DNA of 64,000 nucleotides from CAZJVD01 sp964549505 (lineage in GTDB: Bacteria; Bdellovibrionota; UBA1018; CAZJVD01): assembly GCA_964549505.1 (NCBI GenBank), contig CAZJVD010000007.1, positions 1 through 64,000 on the forward strand, given 5' to 3'. The notes under the pieces were generated by a model. The model saw only the letters and a program-made list of their open reading frames with translations, ran no database searches and was not told the DNA's origin. Position numbers and translations under genes: made by a program. Positions 8,984 through 17,648 of the stretch are shown here, one piece after another (position 1 is the stretch's first letter; each line of letters opens with the position of its first letter).

Positions 8984-9790
8984 CTAAGAAGAACCAACGG
9001 GTCGGTGGTAAAGGACACCGCGCCGTTCGGATTGAAGAAGCTTCTTTCCGGAAGCTGCAAACAGCGAGCTTGAAAGTACACCGATGCGATTCAGGAAATA
9101 CAAGCCGCTCACACGAAGGCAGCCGAAGCCATACTTTACCGAGCGGACAAAGCCGATCGAACTCGCTTCGTCAAAATACTTTGTCGGGCAGCTGACCTCA
9201 CCCAGTCGAAAGCCTCGGTAGAGAAGTTGGGCGAGCATTTCGTTGTCGAAAACAAAATCGTCATCGCACTCACCAAGAGGCAGTGTGCTCAAAATCGTAC
9301 TCGAAAACGCACGAAGGCCCGTGTGGTACTCGCTCAGTTTCTGACCCATCAATACGTTTTGGGCAAACGTCAGCGCGCGATTGGAAATGTACTTGTAGAT
9401 CGGCATGCCGCCCGCAAGCGCCCCTTTGCCAAGAATTCTCGAGCCAATCACACAATCGTAAAGTCCGGTCGCAATCATGTGCGCCATCGAGGGGATGAGT
9501 TTTGGAGAGTACTGGTAGTCGGGATGCACCATTACGGTGACGTCGGCACCCACTTCGAGCGCTGCTTGATAACAGGTCTTTTGGTTTCCACCGTAACCCA
9601 GATTGCGTTGGTGAACGATGGTGCGCAGTCCCAGGCGTTTCGCTTGGTCTTTGGTGCCGTCACGTGAGCAGTCGTCGACCAAGATAATCTCGTCAACAAC
9701 GGACCGATCGATCTCAGAGACCGTTTGTTCGAGTGTTTGTTCAGCATTGTAGGCTGGTAGGACGACGACGATTTTTTTTCCGTTGATCAT
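8984..9790 (-). CDS. Glycosyltransferase family 2, DPM1/GtrB-like
   Basis: A 268-residue GT2 enzyme. The N-terminus IVVVLPAYNAEQTL, IILVDDCSRDGT, RNLGYGGNQKTCY, the metal-binding VMVHPDYQYSP (DXD replaced by HPD) and IGSRILGKGAL place it with polyprenyl-phosphate glycosyltransferases of the DPM1 group, although the C-terminal membrane anchors of GtrB are absent. The ATG at 9790 forms an ATGA overlap with the galE stop; a longer in-frame start adds 28 basic residues unlike the family. It likely makes a polyprenyl-phosphate-sugar donor for the integral-membrane transferases in this locus. Confidence 0.85.
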   Translation of the reverse strand: MINGKKIVVVLPAYNAEQTLEQTVSEIDRSVVDEIILVDDCSRDGTKDQAKRLGLRTIVHQRNLGYGGNQKTCYQAALEVGADVTVMVHPDYQYSPKLIPSMAHMIATGLYDCVIGSRILGKGALAGGMPIYKYISNRALTFAQNVLMGQKLSEYHTGLRAFSSTILSTLPLGECDDDFVFDNEMLAQLLYRGFRLGEVSCPTKYFDEASSIGFVRSVKYGFGCLRVSGLYFLNRIGVLSSSLFAASGKKLLQSERRGVLYHRPVGSS

Positions 9791-10923
9791 AAGTCTGCGC
9801 TCTCCACGCTTTCCAAAGATGTAGCGGCTTTTCCGGGTGCGGTCAAACGGTCTCGACGACGGAGCCATTGCCACGCAGTGCGGACGATCGTTTCGAGATC
9901 GCTATGCTCCGGGCTCCATCCTAAAACCCGTTTTGCGAGACTCGCGTCCGCAATAAGACTCGCGGGATCACCGGCGCGGCGAGGGCCCCATGTGAACGGA
10001 ATCGGTCGGTCGCAAACGCGTTCGGCGGCCCGAACCACTTCGAGGTTCGTAAAGCCCGCTTCAGAGCCGAGGTTGAAAACCTCATAGGTGCCAGCGCGCA
10101 CTTCGCCGCGTACTGTATCCCGCGTTTCAGCGGGTGTACTATCCCGCGTTTCAGCGCGTGTCCTAAAGAGACGTGCGAGTCCTCGCAAGTGCGCATCCGC
10201 AAGATCCTCGACGTGAACATAGTCGCGGACGCACGTCCCATCGCGGGTCGCATAGTCGTTGCCGTTCAGCACGAGGTCCGCACGAAGTCCTGCGGCGCGC
10301 TCCAAGACGATCGGAATCAAATGTGTTTCAGGAACGTGGGCTTCACCGAGGCGCGCATCGAGTGACGCTCCCGCAGCGTTAAAGTACCGAAAAACCACCG
10401 CTTCGAGTTCGCCATTTTCACACGCGCTCGCGATGGCTTTTTCGATTTCAAGTTTTCCATCGCCGTAAGGATTGACGGGCTGGAGCGCCGATGTCTCCGG
10501 AATGGCCGGAGTACTGCGGCTGGGATTGCCGTATACAGCAGCCGTACTCGAAAAAACCAGACGTCGTACATCAAACGCGCGCATGACGTTCAAAAGGCAG
10601 CGTGATCCACCGACATTATTGTCATGGTAGACATCCGGAATGTTTACCGAATCACCGACATTGATCAGGGCTGCAAAGTGCATCACAGCAGCCGGCCGCC
10701 ACTTTTCAAAAACCTTTCGTAACGCGGCCTCATCGCGGACGTCGCCATGCTCAAAGCTTCCCCAGCCGAGCGCGAAGGCATGACCATTCAACATCGAGTC
10801 GTAAACAATTGGAAAGAAGCCTGCACGGTCGAGTGCTCGTACGACGTGACTACCAATGTAACCGGCGCCGCCGGTGACAAGGATGGGAAGTCGTGACTGA
10901 GTTTCAGTGGAGTGATTGTACAT
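9787..10923 (-). CDS. galE: UDP-glucose 4-epimerase
   Basis: Interconverts UDP-glucose and UDP-galactose with bound NAD. The SDR fold shows ILVTGGAGYIGSHV, MHFAALINVGDSV, VFSSTAAVYG, the YGDGK active-site pair (YxxxK), FRYFNAAGA and VRDYVHVEDLADAH. It is 378 residues, about 40 longer than E. coli GalE; much of the excess is an Arg/Thr/Glu-rich insert (TRAETRD twice) before YEVFNLGSE, produced by a 24-bp duplication. It overlaps the GT4 gene upstream by 20 bases and the GT2 gene downstream by ATGA. Confidence 0.92.
   Translation of the reverse strand: MYNHSTETQSRLPILVTGGAGYIGSHVVRALDRAGFFPIVYDSMLNGHAFALGWGSFEHGDVRDEAALRKVFEKWRPAAVMHFAALINVGDSVNIPDVYHDNNVGGSRCLLNVMRAFDVRRLVFSSTAAVYGNPSRSTPAIPETSALQPVNPYGDGKLEIEKAIASACENGELEAVVFRYFNAAGASLDARLGEAHVPETHLIPIVLERAAGLRADLVLNGNDYATRDGTCVRDYVHVEDLADAHLRGLARLFRTRAETRDSTPAETRDTVRGEVRAGTYEVFNLGSEAGFTNLEVVRAAERVCDRPIPFTWGPRRAGDPASLIADASLAKRVLGWSPEHSDLETIVRTAWQWLRRRDRLTAPGKAATSLESVESADL
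10116..10163. repeat. 24-bp in-frame duplication inside galE
   Basis: Two adjacent 24-bp copies differ at two positions and encode AETRDT-like repeats on the minus strand. The copies keep the galE frame and fall in a variable surface loop between the DLADAH and EVFNLG motifs. Confidence 0.85.
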
Positions 10924-12076
10924 TCTGGTAAATCTCGAGAAGGCGCTTGAGGTTATCGCTCGGCGTCCAAAAACTCAAGAACCGCTGGCGCGCCCGGTGC
11001 GAACGTTCCTGCCAGGTTTCCCGCGAGAGTTGACGGAACTCTTTAAGTTTATGACACCATGCACTGATGTCGCCGGCGGGCGTGATGCTTGAGCGGTCGA
11101 GCATTTCGGGGATACTACCGATATCCGAAGCGAGGACCGGCCGCCCGAAGCTCGACGCTTCGGCGATCGCCAACGGAAAGTTTTCGAAACACTGCGAGGG
11201 AAACACGACGGCGTGGCAGGACTGATAGGCCTTCGCGACGATAGGAGCCGCTTGAAATCCGTTAAACCGAACTCCGGTCGGTGCGTTTCGTTCGAGTGTC
11301 GCTCGTAACGGCCCGTCCCCGATGACGACGAGCTCATCGCGTGGAAATCCAATTTGATACTCTTTCCAAGCGTTCAGTAACACTCCCAGCCCTTTTTCTT
11401 CGCTGATGCGGCCTACAAACAGGAATCGAAACGACTCCCACTGCGACGGCGCCGAAACATCGCCCGGATCCTCCGAAAACCCTGGTTTGAGAACGAGTTT
11501 TTCTTCGGGAAAGCCCCCTTCGATGGTGAGCTTGCGCGCGAATTCGGAAAGCACAATGAAGCGCGAGACATTTCGAAACAGTCGTTCGCGCTCTTTCCGA
11601 TCCGAAAGCAAGCGAGCCACGGCCAGCGATGCGAGCCGGCTGCCGCGATAACACGCGTAACGAACACTTTGATACTTGGATCCGTGCAGACAAAGTGTGC
11701 ACGGCTTTCCATCACGCAGGAAGAGTGAGTTGGCGCAAAATGCTCGGAAATTATGCAGTGTTTTGACGACCGGTATCTTGCGTATATGGGCCGCTTCAGC
11801 CACGGCATCCGTCCAGAGCGGAAACGTGTTGTGCAGGTGAACAACGTCCGGCTGTTCGTGGTCCAACCGAGCACCGACCTCACGGGCGGCCTCCTTTGAG
11901 TAGGGTAGGTGCCATGCGGCGGTGAGCTTCTCGGCTGGTGTCCGAATGGCGTCGTTGTCTTTGACGAGGGTGACCACGGTATGCCCGGCGCGCGTCAGAA
12001 GTTCCCGTTCGCGCTCAACCACACGATCCTCGCCCCCGGGCGTCTGATAAACATTGTGTATTTGGACGACTTTCAT
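10904..12076 (-). CDS. Glycosyltransferase family 4
   Basis: A 390-residue GT-B enzyme. The N-terminal domain starts MKVVQIHNVYQTPGGEDRVV, with DVVHLHNTFPLW and TLHNFRAFCANSL typical of capsule/LPS GT4 enzymes; a Cys-containing loop (GKPCTLCLHG) follows. The C-terminal GT1-type domain has FLFVGRISEEKG, the acidic nucleotide-sugar site FPSQCFENFPLAIAEASSFGRPVLASDIG (EX7E) and a helical tail. It is the first gene of a minus-strand unit with galE and a GT2 gene, divergent from the sugar transferase gene across 42 bases. Confidence 0.9.
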   Translation of the reverse strand: MKVVQIHNVYQTPGGEDRVVERERELLTRAGHTVVTLVKDNDAIRTPAEKLTAAWHLPYSKEAAREVGARLDHEQPDVVHLHNTFPLWTDAVAEAAHIRKIPVVKTLHNFRAFCANSLFLRDGKPCTLCLHGSKYQSVRYACYRGSRLASLAVARLLSDRKERERLFRNVSRFIVLSEFARKLTIEGGFPEEKLVLKPGFSEDPGDVSAPSQWESFRFLFVGRISEEKGLGVLLNAWKEYQIGFPRDELVVIGDGPLRATLERNAPTGVRFNGFQAAPIVAKAYQSCHAVVFPSQCFENFPLAIAEASSFGRPVLASDIGSIPEMLDRSSITPAGDISAWCHKLKEFRQLSRETWQERSHRARQRFLSFWTPSDNLKRLLEIYQNVQSLH

Positions 12077-12118
12077 ATTTGCTGGTATGCGCGTTGGACC
12101 CTATACTCCCCAGGATTC

Positions 12119-13624
12119 ATGAGTTCATCGATTACGTCGTCAGTGTCGTCAAAACAAGAGGTCTTCGAACTGGGTCGGGGACCGGGCCGGGAACGCGGCC
12201 GCGCACAGCTCTTGGACGGTTTTGTGGAACGGTTTCGGAACGGTCTCCAGACGTTGTTCTCTGTTGCGCTGGATTACGTCACGGTGCTCGGTGCGTTTCT
12301 CTGCAGTCACTTTCTTTATGTCGAAGTCTTAGGGCGCCGCGCGCCGCAGGGCTTTTGGGAATTTCTTAATCTTTCCGTTGTTGTCTCGGGACTGTACGTG
12401 TTGCTTGCGGATCGGATGGGTCTTTATCGGCGCGAGACCAGTCTTCTGAATATTAAAGAGATCCGTGCGGTGTTTCGTACGTGTCTTTATTCGGGTGGGT
12501 TGATTCTGGCTCTTAGTTTTTACATTCGGAGTCTCGATCTGTCGCGAATCACGATTTCCCTGGCGCTTGTGATTGCACCGGTCTTTTTGTTTATCGAGCG
12601 ACAATTGGTTTACTCCTTAACCGTCGCTCTGCATCGCCGCGGCTGGTTTCGCCGTAAAGTCGTGATCTATGGTGCCGGAAACATCGGTCGGCAAATCGCG
12701 CGAAGAATGCTCGCGAGTCCCGGCCTAGGACTTTTTCCGGTCGCTTTTCTCGACGACAAAGCAGAACTCAAAGGTCAAACCGTCAGCCTTAAGGGAACAG
12801 GTCGGCGCGTGGAATTGCCCGTGATCGGTGGAGAAGAAGCACTCCAGCATGTCAAAGACCTCGGCGTCGAGATGATGTTCATCGCGTTTCCGTCGGCTAA
12901 CTACGAACGTAACCAGCGCATGGTCGACTGGAGTCTCTCACAAGGGCTCGAATACGCGATTGTTCCGAACTCGTATGAGCGCTTTGTTCAAACGGTTGAG
13001 ATCTTTGAGTTAGGTGGCATTCCGATTCTTAAGCACCGCGATTTTGAGGCGGGTCCGCTTTACATCGTGTTAAAGCGACTCATCGATTTTACGGTCAGTC
13101 TCGTCACGATGGTGCTTTTGTCGCCGATGTTGGTTGTGATGGGGCTTTTGATTCGTCTTGATTCGCCTGGCCCGATTATTTTTAAGCAAAAGCGGGTTGG
13201 GCTGCGGGGACGCGAGTTCAGTTTCTATAAGTTTCGTACGATGCGAGTGGATGCTCCTCAGTACGCTGTTTCTCCCAAGCAAGTCGATGATCCGCGCATC
13301 ACGCGGATGGGGCGCTGGTTGCGTCGCACGAGTCTCGATGAACTGCCGCAACTCTTTAACGTGTTTCGTGGGGACATGAGTCTCGTAGGGCCTCGGCCCG
13401 AAATGCCGTTCATCGTGGAAAAGTACACGCCGCTCGAACGCTTGCGGCTTGATGCTAAGCCAGGTGTTACGGGTGTTTGGCAGATCAGCTCGGATCGCGG
13501 TGATCCGATTCATGTTAATCTCGAGTACGATCTTTTTTATTTAAAAAATCGCTCGCTTCTCCTGGATTTTGCCGTCATCGCGAAGACACTTTGGAGTGTC
13601 ATACGCGGAGTGGGCGCTGTTTAA
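12119..13624 (+). CDS. Polyprenyl-phosphate sugar-1-phosphate transferase (WcaJ/WbaP type)
   Basis: A 501-residue initiating phosphoglycosyltransferase that loads the first sugar phosphate onto undecaprenyl phosphate at the inner membrane. The ATG at 12119 has AGGA six bases upstream; an open frame further upstream is antisense to the GT4 gene and is not used. Four or five N-terminal membrane segments are followed by a CoA-binding-like Rossmann domain (VVIYGAGNIGRQIARRM) and the C-terminal catalytic domain: a re-entrant hydrophobic helix, LIRLDSPGPIIFKQKRVG, FYKFRTM, TSLDELPQLFNV, DMSLVGPRPE and KPGVTGVWQIS. It probably begins assembly of the repeat unit made by this locus. Its 3' end overlaps the convergent ligase gene by 26 bases. 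Confidence 0.93.
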   Translation: MSSSITSSVSSKQEVFELGRGPGRERGRAQLLDGFVERFRNGLQTLFSVALDYVTVLGAFLCSHFLYVEVLGRRAPQGFWEFLNLSVVVSGLYVLLADRMGLYRRETSLLNIKEIRAVFRTCLYSGGLILALSFYIRSLDLSRITISLALVIAPVFLFIERQLVYSLTVALHRRGWFRRKVVIYGAGNIGRQIARRMLASPGLGLFPVAFLDDKAELKGQTVSLKGTGRRVELPVIGGEEALQHVKDLGVEMMFIAFPSANYERNQRMVDWSLSQGLEYAIVPNSYERFVQTVEIFELGGIPILKHRDFEAGPLYIVLKRLIDFTVSLVTMVLLSPMLVVMGLLIRLDSPGPIIFKQKRVGLRGREFSFYKFRTMRVDAPQYAVSPKQVDDPRITRMGRWLRRTSLDELPQLFNVFRGDMSLVGPRPEMPFIVEKYTPLERLRLDAKPGVTGVWQISSDRGDPIHVNLEYDLFYLKNRSLLLDFAVIAKTLWSVIRGVGAV

Positions 13625-14882
13625 CCCATGTGCTCAGTCCAAGCGTCAGAAGCACGCCAAGCACCATCGCATGATTGAGTGGAAACCACGGGTGATCGAC
13701 CATTCCGCCTAAAATCACCGTGACCAGGCCCGCGGCAAGTGCGGAGCCGTACGATGTTCGCAAGCGCCACGCTCCAACAAGAGCTGCGAACCAAAGAAAG
13801 AAGTGAACCAGTCCCCAAATCCAACCGCGCGCCACGAACTGTTGCAGAAAGAGATTGTGAGAGTGGCCAACATTGACCGAGTAGTCCTCATAGATATCCT
13901 TCGAGATGCACGCGTTTCCGAGAGGTCTCTTTTTAATTTGGTCGAGGGCGATACGAGTCACGCGACTCCGAAACACAAGGCTCGGGTCGATGTAGCGTGT
14001 CTGTCCGATGCGACCTACAAAGGCAAAACGTTCGCGGATGAGATCGGTCGGTACAATCAACGCCATCAGAAGCAAGCTGATTGCTACCGATGCCGCTCCC
14101 ACGAGTGCGATAGCGTGATCGCGCACTCGAAACGATTGATGAGCCGTGAAGACGAGCCAAGCAGCAATTCCGGCCAGAAAAGGCCCGCGCTGCGTGGTGC
14201 CCAAGATCGCGCCCGTCGCGAAGATACAAAGAACACCTGCCGCTAAGGTCACCCAGCCTTTTGACTTGGGGGTGAGCGAGTAGGCCAGCGCAAGCCAAGG
14301 GATCCACGATAAAAGCTTGGCCAACGACTGACGACTGAACACGCCCGAGAGTGCACGTGTGCGCGTCTGTTCCAGGTCGATGAGCGGTGTCTGTGGGTCA
14401 AAGATATGACCGTAGAGCCAGTCGATCGATGCTGGCCAAATCAACTGCAACAGCGCCGTTCCGCCGACAAGAATCGTCCATGTTGTGAGCACGGCGTGCA
14501 GGTGCCGTTTTGGTAGTGCGAGGAACGCGAGACTGTAGAGAGTCCCTAGCGCGATCACGCCCCAATCGCGAATCTCAGAAGAAGGAAATCCACAGGGTAT
14601 CCAAGCGATCAAACTGCAAACGGTTCCCAAGCCAAGAAGCGCACCGTAAATCGTCCAGAACTTCTTGGAATAGACGCGGCGTTCGCGCCACAGAAAGAAA
14701 AGCACAAAGGGTGCGTACAGCTTCAGTACATTGAGAGGGCCAAAGTACTTCGAAGCATTCGGAAAATCAGAATAGAGACTTGTGGACAGCGCGGTGAACG
14801 ACGGAAGAATGCCGACAGCGAGAATACAGGCGATGAAAACCGTGAACCACCGGTACCAGCGAGGTGTGTGTGCGCGACTCAT
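13599..14882 (-). CDS. O-antigen ligase/polymerase family membrane protein
   Basis: A 427-residue integral membrane protein with about eleven hydrophobic segments and the Wzy_C/WaaL pattern: an RGPFLAGIAAW motif, a large periplasmic loop, then NVGHSHNLFLQQFVARGWIWG, whose His and Arg fit the ligase/polymerase active region. It could either polymerise O-units (Wzy) or ligate them to lipid A-core (WaaL); the two cannot be told apart by eye. It lies in a minus-strand pair with a GT39-like gene, 30 bases apart. Confidence 0.8.
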   Translation of the reverse strand: MSRAHTPRWYRWFTVFIACILAVGILPSFTALSTSLYSDFPNASKYFGPLNVLKLYAPFVLFFLWRERRVYSKKFWTIYGALLGLGTVCSLIAWIPCGFPSSEIRDWGVIALGTLYSLAFLALPKRHLHAVLTTWTILVGGTALLQLIWPASIDWLYGHIFDPQTPLIDLEQTRTRALSGVFSRQSLAKLLSWIPWLALAYSLTPKSKGWVTLAAGVLCIFATGAILGTTQRGPFLAGIAAWLVFTAHQSFRVRDHAIALVGAASVAISLLLMALIVPTDLIRERFAFVGRIGQTRYIDPSLVFRSRVTRIALDQIKKRPLGNACISKDIYEDYSVNVGHSHNLFLQQFVARGWIWGLVHFFLWFAALVGAWRLRTSYGSALAAGLVTVILGGMVDHPWFPLNHAMVLGVLLTLGLSTWVKQRPLRV

Positions 14883-14912
14883 GGATCTGAGCTCAGTCCT
14901 ATCGCAAGAACG

Positions 14913-16526
14913 CTAATACGAACAGTTCCAAAAACCTTCGAGGCGCGCAGGAGGCGTGAAGATTTTCTTACAATGCTCGCGAACAAACTCGGTCGCTCCT
15001 GGGCGTGCGAAGTCGCCGACGCTCACCCAGCTCCCGGAAGGCATGCGAACAGGACTCAAAGGATCAAACGCTTGATAGCGATAGGGAGCTGACAGAAAAA
15101 GTTCTTTGTCGGCCTTGGTGCTGGTTGTGAAGATCACAGAAGGACGTTTGGCGGGAGCAACGGATCGATAGAAGTCTTGAATCACCAGTTGGCGACAGAG
15201 TTCGCAGCGATCAAAGCGCCCGCGGTTGGCTTTCCAAGTCTCGGCGATATCCCAGGAAAACGAACCCACCATCACGATGGCAACCAAAGCGGTAAAGCCG
15301 AAGTGAGGCTGAAAACCGTGAACCCAGCGCGCCTGGTGCCCGCCGGTCAGACGGGAAAGCGACCACTTTCCAAAACGAAGAACAGCGATGGTAAAACCGG
15401 TCCATCCCAACACGGCCAAAGGAAAGAAGTAGCGAGCTTGAGCGCCCGGAGAGAGTGTGAACCACCAAGCGCCGTGGGCAAGCGCAAAGCAGGCGGCCAC
15501 GATCATGAACCCGGAACGTTTGTAAAAGCGGAGCGCGCCCGAAACTATAAATCCGATACCGATCATCCAAGCGAGCACACTCTTGGCTTTCATGATGGTC
15601 AACAGCCCGCGACAGTGCTCGAGCCAAGCTTCGATCATCCCAAGACCCAGAAATGAAAAACTGAACTGAGCCGGAAATCCCGCGCCATTGGTTTCGCGCA
15701 TAGTCTGGGGGTAGGCTCGCCACCAAGCGAGTGTCGGCTCAAATCCCATCACCATCATCTGCCACCAGATCCACGCGAGAAACGGAACGGCGATTCCAAA
15801 CAGAACTGAAAAAATCTGACTGAGAACACTGATCTTAGGTGTTCGAAAGTTCTGAATGAATTTGGCAAGGATAAGTGCCGGCAGCAACGTGAGCATGTAA
15901 GGTTTTGAGAAAACCGCCAGTGAGGCCGCCACGCCTGCGAGAAAGAACATCGAACGCGAGAAACTGAAAAGCGTAGCAATGAGAAAGAAGGCCGCCGCTC
16001 CTTCGCCTAAAACACCGAAGAGGTAATAACCCGTTTCCGAAAGACCGCCGTAAACAGAGTGAAAAATCCCAGCTCCTGCGAGTGCGATCACAACCGTTCC
16101 AGCACGGGTGAACGGTCTCGGCGCAAGCCAGGTACGTGCGATGCTGATCAACAGCGCCAAGAGAAGAAAATGATACGCGAGAACGACGATGCGACCGGCA
16201 TGCGCAGAAGCGAGATGAAGTGAGCGCTGAAGAAGTGACGCCGGCAGAACGACCGTGGGTCCAGTCGTCAGACGTGGCGCGAACGGAGGACCTGACCACT
16301 CACCATACTGGCCCGTTTGAGAAAGGCGTTCGATAAGCTCGGTGTGTTGGGCTTCATCATCGGTGAGATGAAACCAGTAGATTCGTTTCCCAGCTTCCGT
16401 CAGATGGCGGAACGCCGGCCAACCCAGCGCCACCATGAGGGCGCAGGCTATGGCCGTCGCGATCGTACGCTTGACCCATGTCCGGAAGCGCCGGGGTCGC
16501 AGCACCGTTGCGGTAATCGTGGCCAT
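14913..16526 (-). CDS. Integral-membrane glycosyltransferase, GT39/ArnT-like
   Basis: A 537-residue polytopic protein (about eleven membrane segments). After the first segment comes a loop with HLTDDEAQHTELIERLSQTG, where the acidic DDEAQH resembles the DE/DD catalytic motif in the first periplasmic loop of GT-C enzymes. A hydrophilic C-terminal periplasmic domain of about 110 residues contains four Cys (RCELCRQL, REHCKK, FWNCSY). It probably uses a polyprenyl-phosphate sugar. Start placement is tentative: several ATGs cluster at 16524-16533. Confidence 0.65.
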   Translation of the reverse strand: MATITATVLRPRRFRTWVKRTIATAIACALMVALGWPAFRHLTEAGKRIYWFHLTDDEAQHTELIERLSQTGQYGEWSGPPFAPRLTTGPTVVLPASLLQRSLHLASAHAGRIVVLAYHFLLLALLISIARTWLAPRPFTRAGTVVIALAGAGIFHSVYGGLSETGYYLFGVLGEGAAAFFLIATLFSFSRSMFFLAGVAASLAVFSKPYMLTLLPALILAKFIQNFRTPKISVLSQIFSVLFGIAVPFLAWIWWQMMVMGFEPTLAWWRAYPQTMRETNGAGFPAQFSFSFLGLGMIEAWLEHCRGLLTIMKAKSVLAWMIGIGFIVSGALRFYKRSGFMIVAACFALAHGAWWFTLSPGAQARYFFPLAVLGWTGFTIAVLRFGKWSLSRLTGGHQARWVHGFQPHFGFTALVAIVMVGSFSWDIAETWKANRGRFDRCELCRQLVIQDFYRSVAPAKRPSVIFTTSTKADKELFLSAPYRYQAFDPLSPVRMPSGSWVSVGDFARPGATEFVREHCKKIFTPPARLEGFWNCSY

Positions 16527-16568
16527 GCATCATCAACATAGAAGCTTCGTCTATGGTATGCAAGCCTA

Positions 16569-17648
16569 GTGAATGTCGAGATTCTCGTTCCAACCTACAA
16601 TCAGGCAGTTTTTCTCGAAGAAACCCTTCGAAGTTTAGGGTGTGTCAAGGGTGCTGAGTTTTCCGTTTGGGTTTCCGATGACGCCTCGACCGATGGGACG
16701 CACGCCGTTTTGGAGCGTGCTAAGAGCGAAAACTGGTTGGGAACGGTTCCGTTTCGAGTCACGCGACGACCGTCTCAATCCGGAAATCTTTTTCGACACT
16801 GGAACGAGATGATTCGTGCGTCGCGAGCCGACTACGTCGCGCTTTTTCATTCGGACGATCTGTATGAATCTGAAATTTTGCGCGAACAGCTTGCGCTGAC
16901 TCAGACTTACCCTGATATCGATGCGGTCTGGACATCGGGGCGCGCCATTGACGAAAATGGAAAGCTGGCATGGGCCATTCGCCCACCGAGTTCCGTAGCG
17001 GGTCCGATCTTGGAAGGACGATCCGTTTATGGAGCGACCGCAACCGGCGGGAACTCTTTTCTGATTTGTCCGTCCGTTCTTTACCGACGTTCTGTTTTTG
17101 ATCGGTTGGGACTGTTTGACGAAAGCTACAAGCAGTCAGCGGATCTTGAGATGGCCTTTCGAATTCTTGAAAAAGGAAAAGCCGCCCTGATCGATAAGCC
17201 TCTGATTCGTGTTCGGTATTCAAAGCAGCAAGCGAGTCATCGCTATCAGAGCCACAACCTTGAGGAGTCCGACTTTTTTGAGGTTCTCAGACGCTATCAA
17301 GATGTCTTTGATCCCACACATGAAACCTCCTCGGCTCGGCAGCGTCTTGAGCAGCTGGATGTTTTGCATCGTTCGCTCGTCGCCCTCGGGACACGGAACT
17401 TGGAGCCAGCGACGGCGCTCGCTAGCCTGCGGCGCGCTCTCGGGGATGTGGAACGGCTGAGTGGTGTATCGTCGTTTGGTATGGTTGATCGTGTGAAGGT
17501 CCTGCTCGCCCGTTATGCTGTTGCGCCTCTGGGGGCCACGGCGCTGGCGCTTCCGCTTTCACGGTGGGTGTTGTCAGTCAGTGACCCGCGCAGCAATCCG
17601 CTTCTTCGTTTTGGAATCAGTGTTTCTCGGGGACTCCGTCGAACGTGA
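16569..17648 (+). CDS. Glycosyltransferase family 2
   Basis: A 359-residue GT-A enzyme. It begins MNVEILVPTYNQAVFLEETL (GTG start), followed by SVWVSDDASTDGT, LFRHWNEMIRASRADYVALFHSDDLY (the metal-binding DD) and an FDESYKQSADLEMAFRI acceptor-site segment. The C-terminal 100 residues are helical and basic. It overlaps the flippase gene by GTGA, so the two are translationally coupled. It likely adds a sugar to the lipid-linked repeat unit in the cytoplasm. Confidence 0.9.
   Translation: MNVEILVPTYNQAVFLEETLRSLGCVKGAEFSVWVSDDASTDGTHAVLERAKSENWLGTVPFRVTRRPSQSGNLFRHWNEMIRASRADYVALFHSDDLYESEILREQLALTQTYPDIDAVWTSGRAIDENGKLAWAIRPPSSVAGPILEGRSVYGATATGGNSFLICPSVLYRRSVFDRLGLFDESYKQSADLEMAFRILEKGKAALIDKPLIRVRYSKQQASHRYQSHNLEESDFFEVLRRYQDVFDPTHETSSARQRLEQLDVLHRSLVALGTRNLEPATALASLRRALGDVERLSGVSSFGMVDRVKVLLARYAVAPLGATALALPLSRWVLSVSDPRSNPLLRFGISVSRGLRRT

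Noticed and set aside
11909..12118. 70-residue N-terminal extension of the sugar transferase
   Set aside because: It is antisense to the 5' end of the GT4 gene, and ATG 12119 has its own Shine-Dalgarno.
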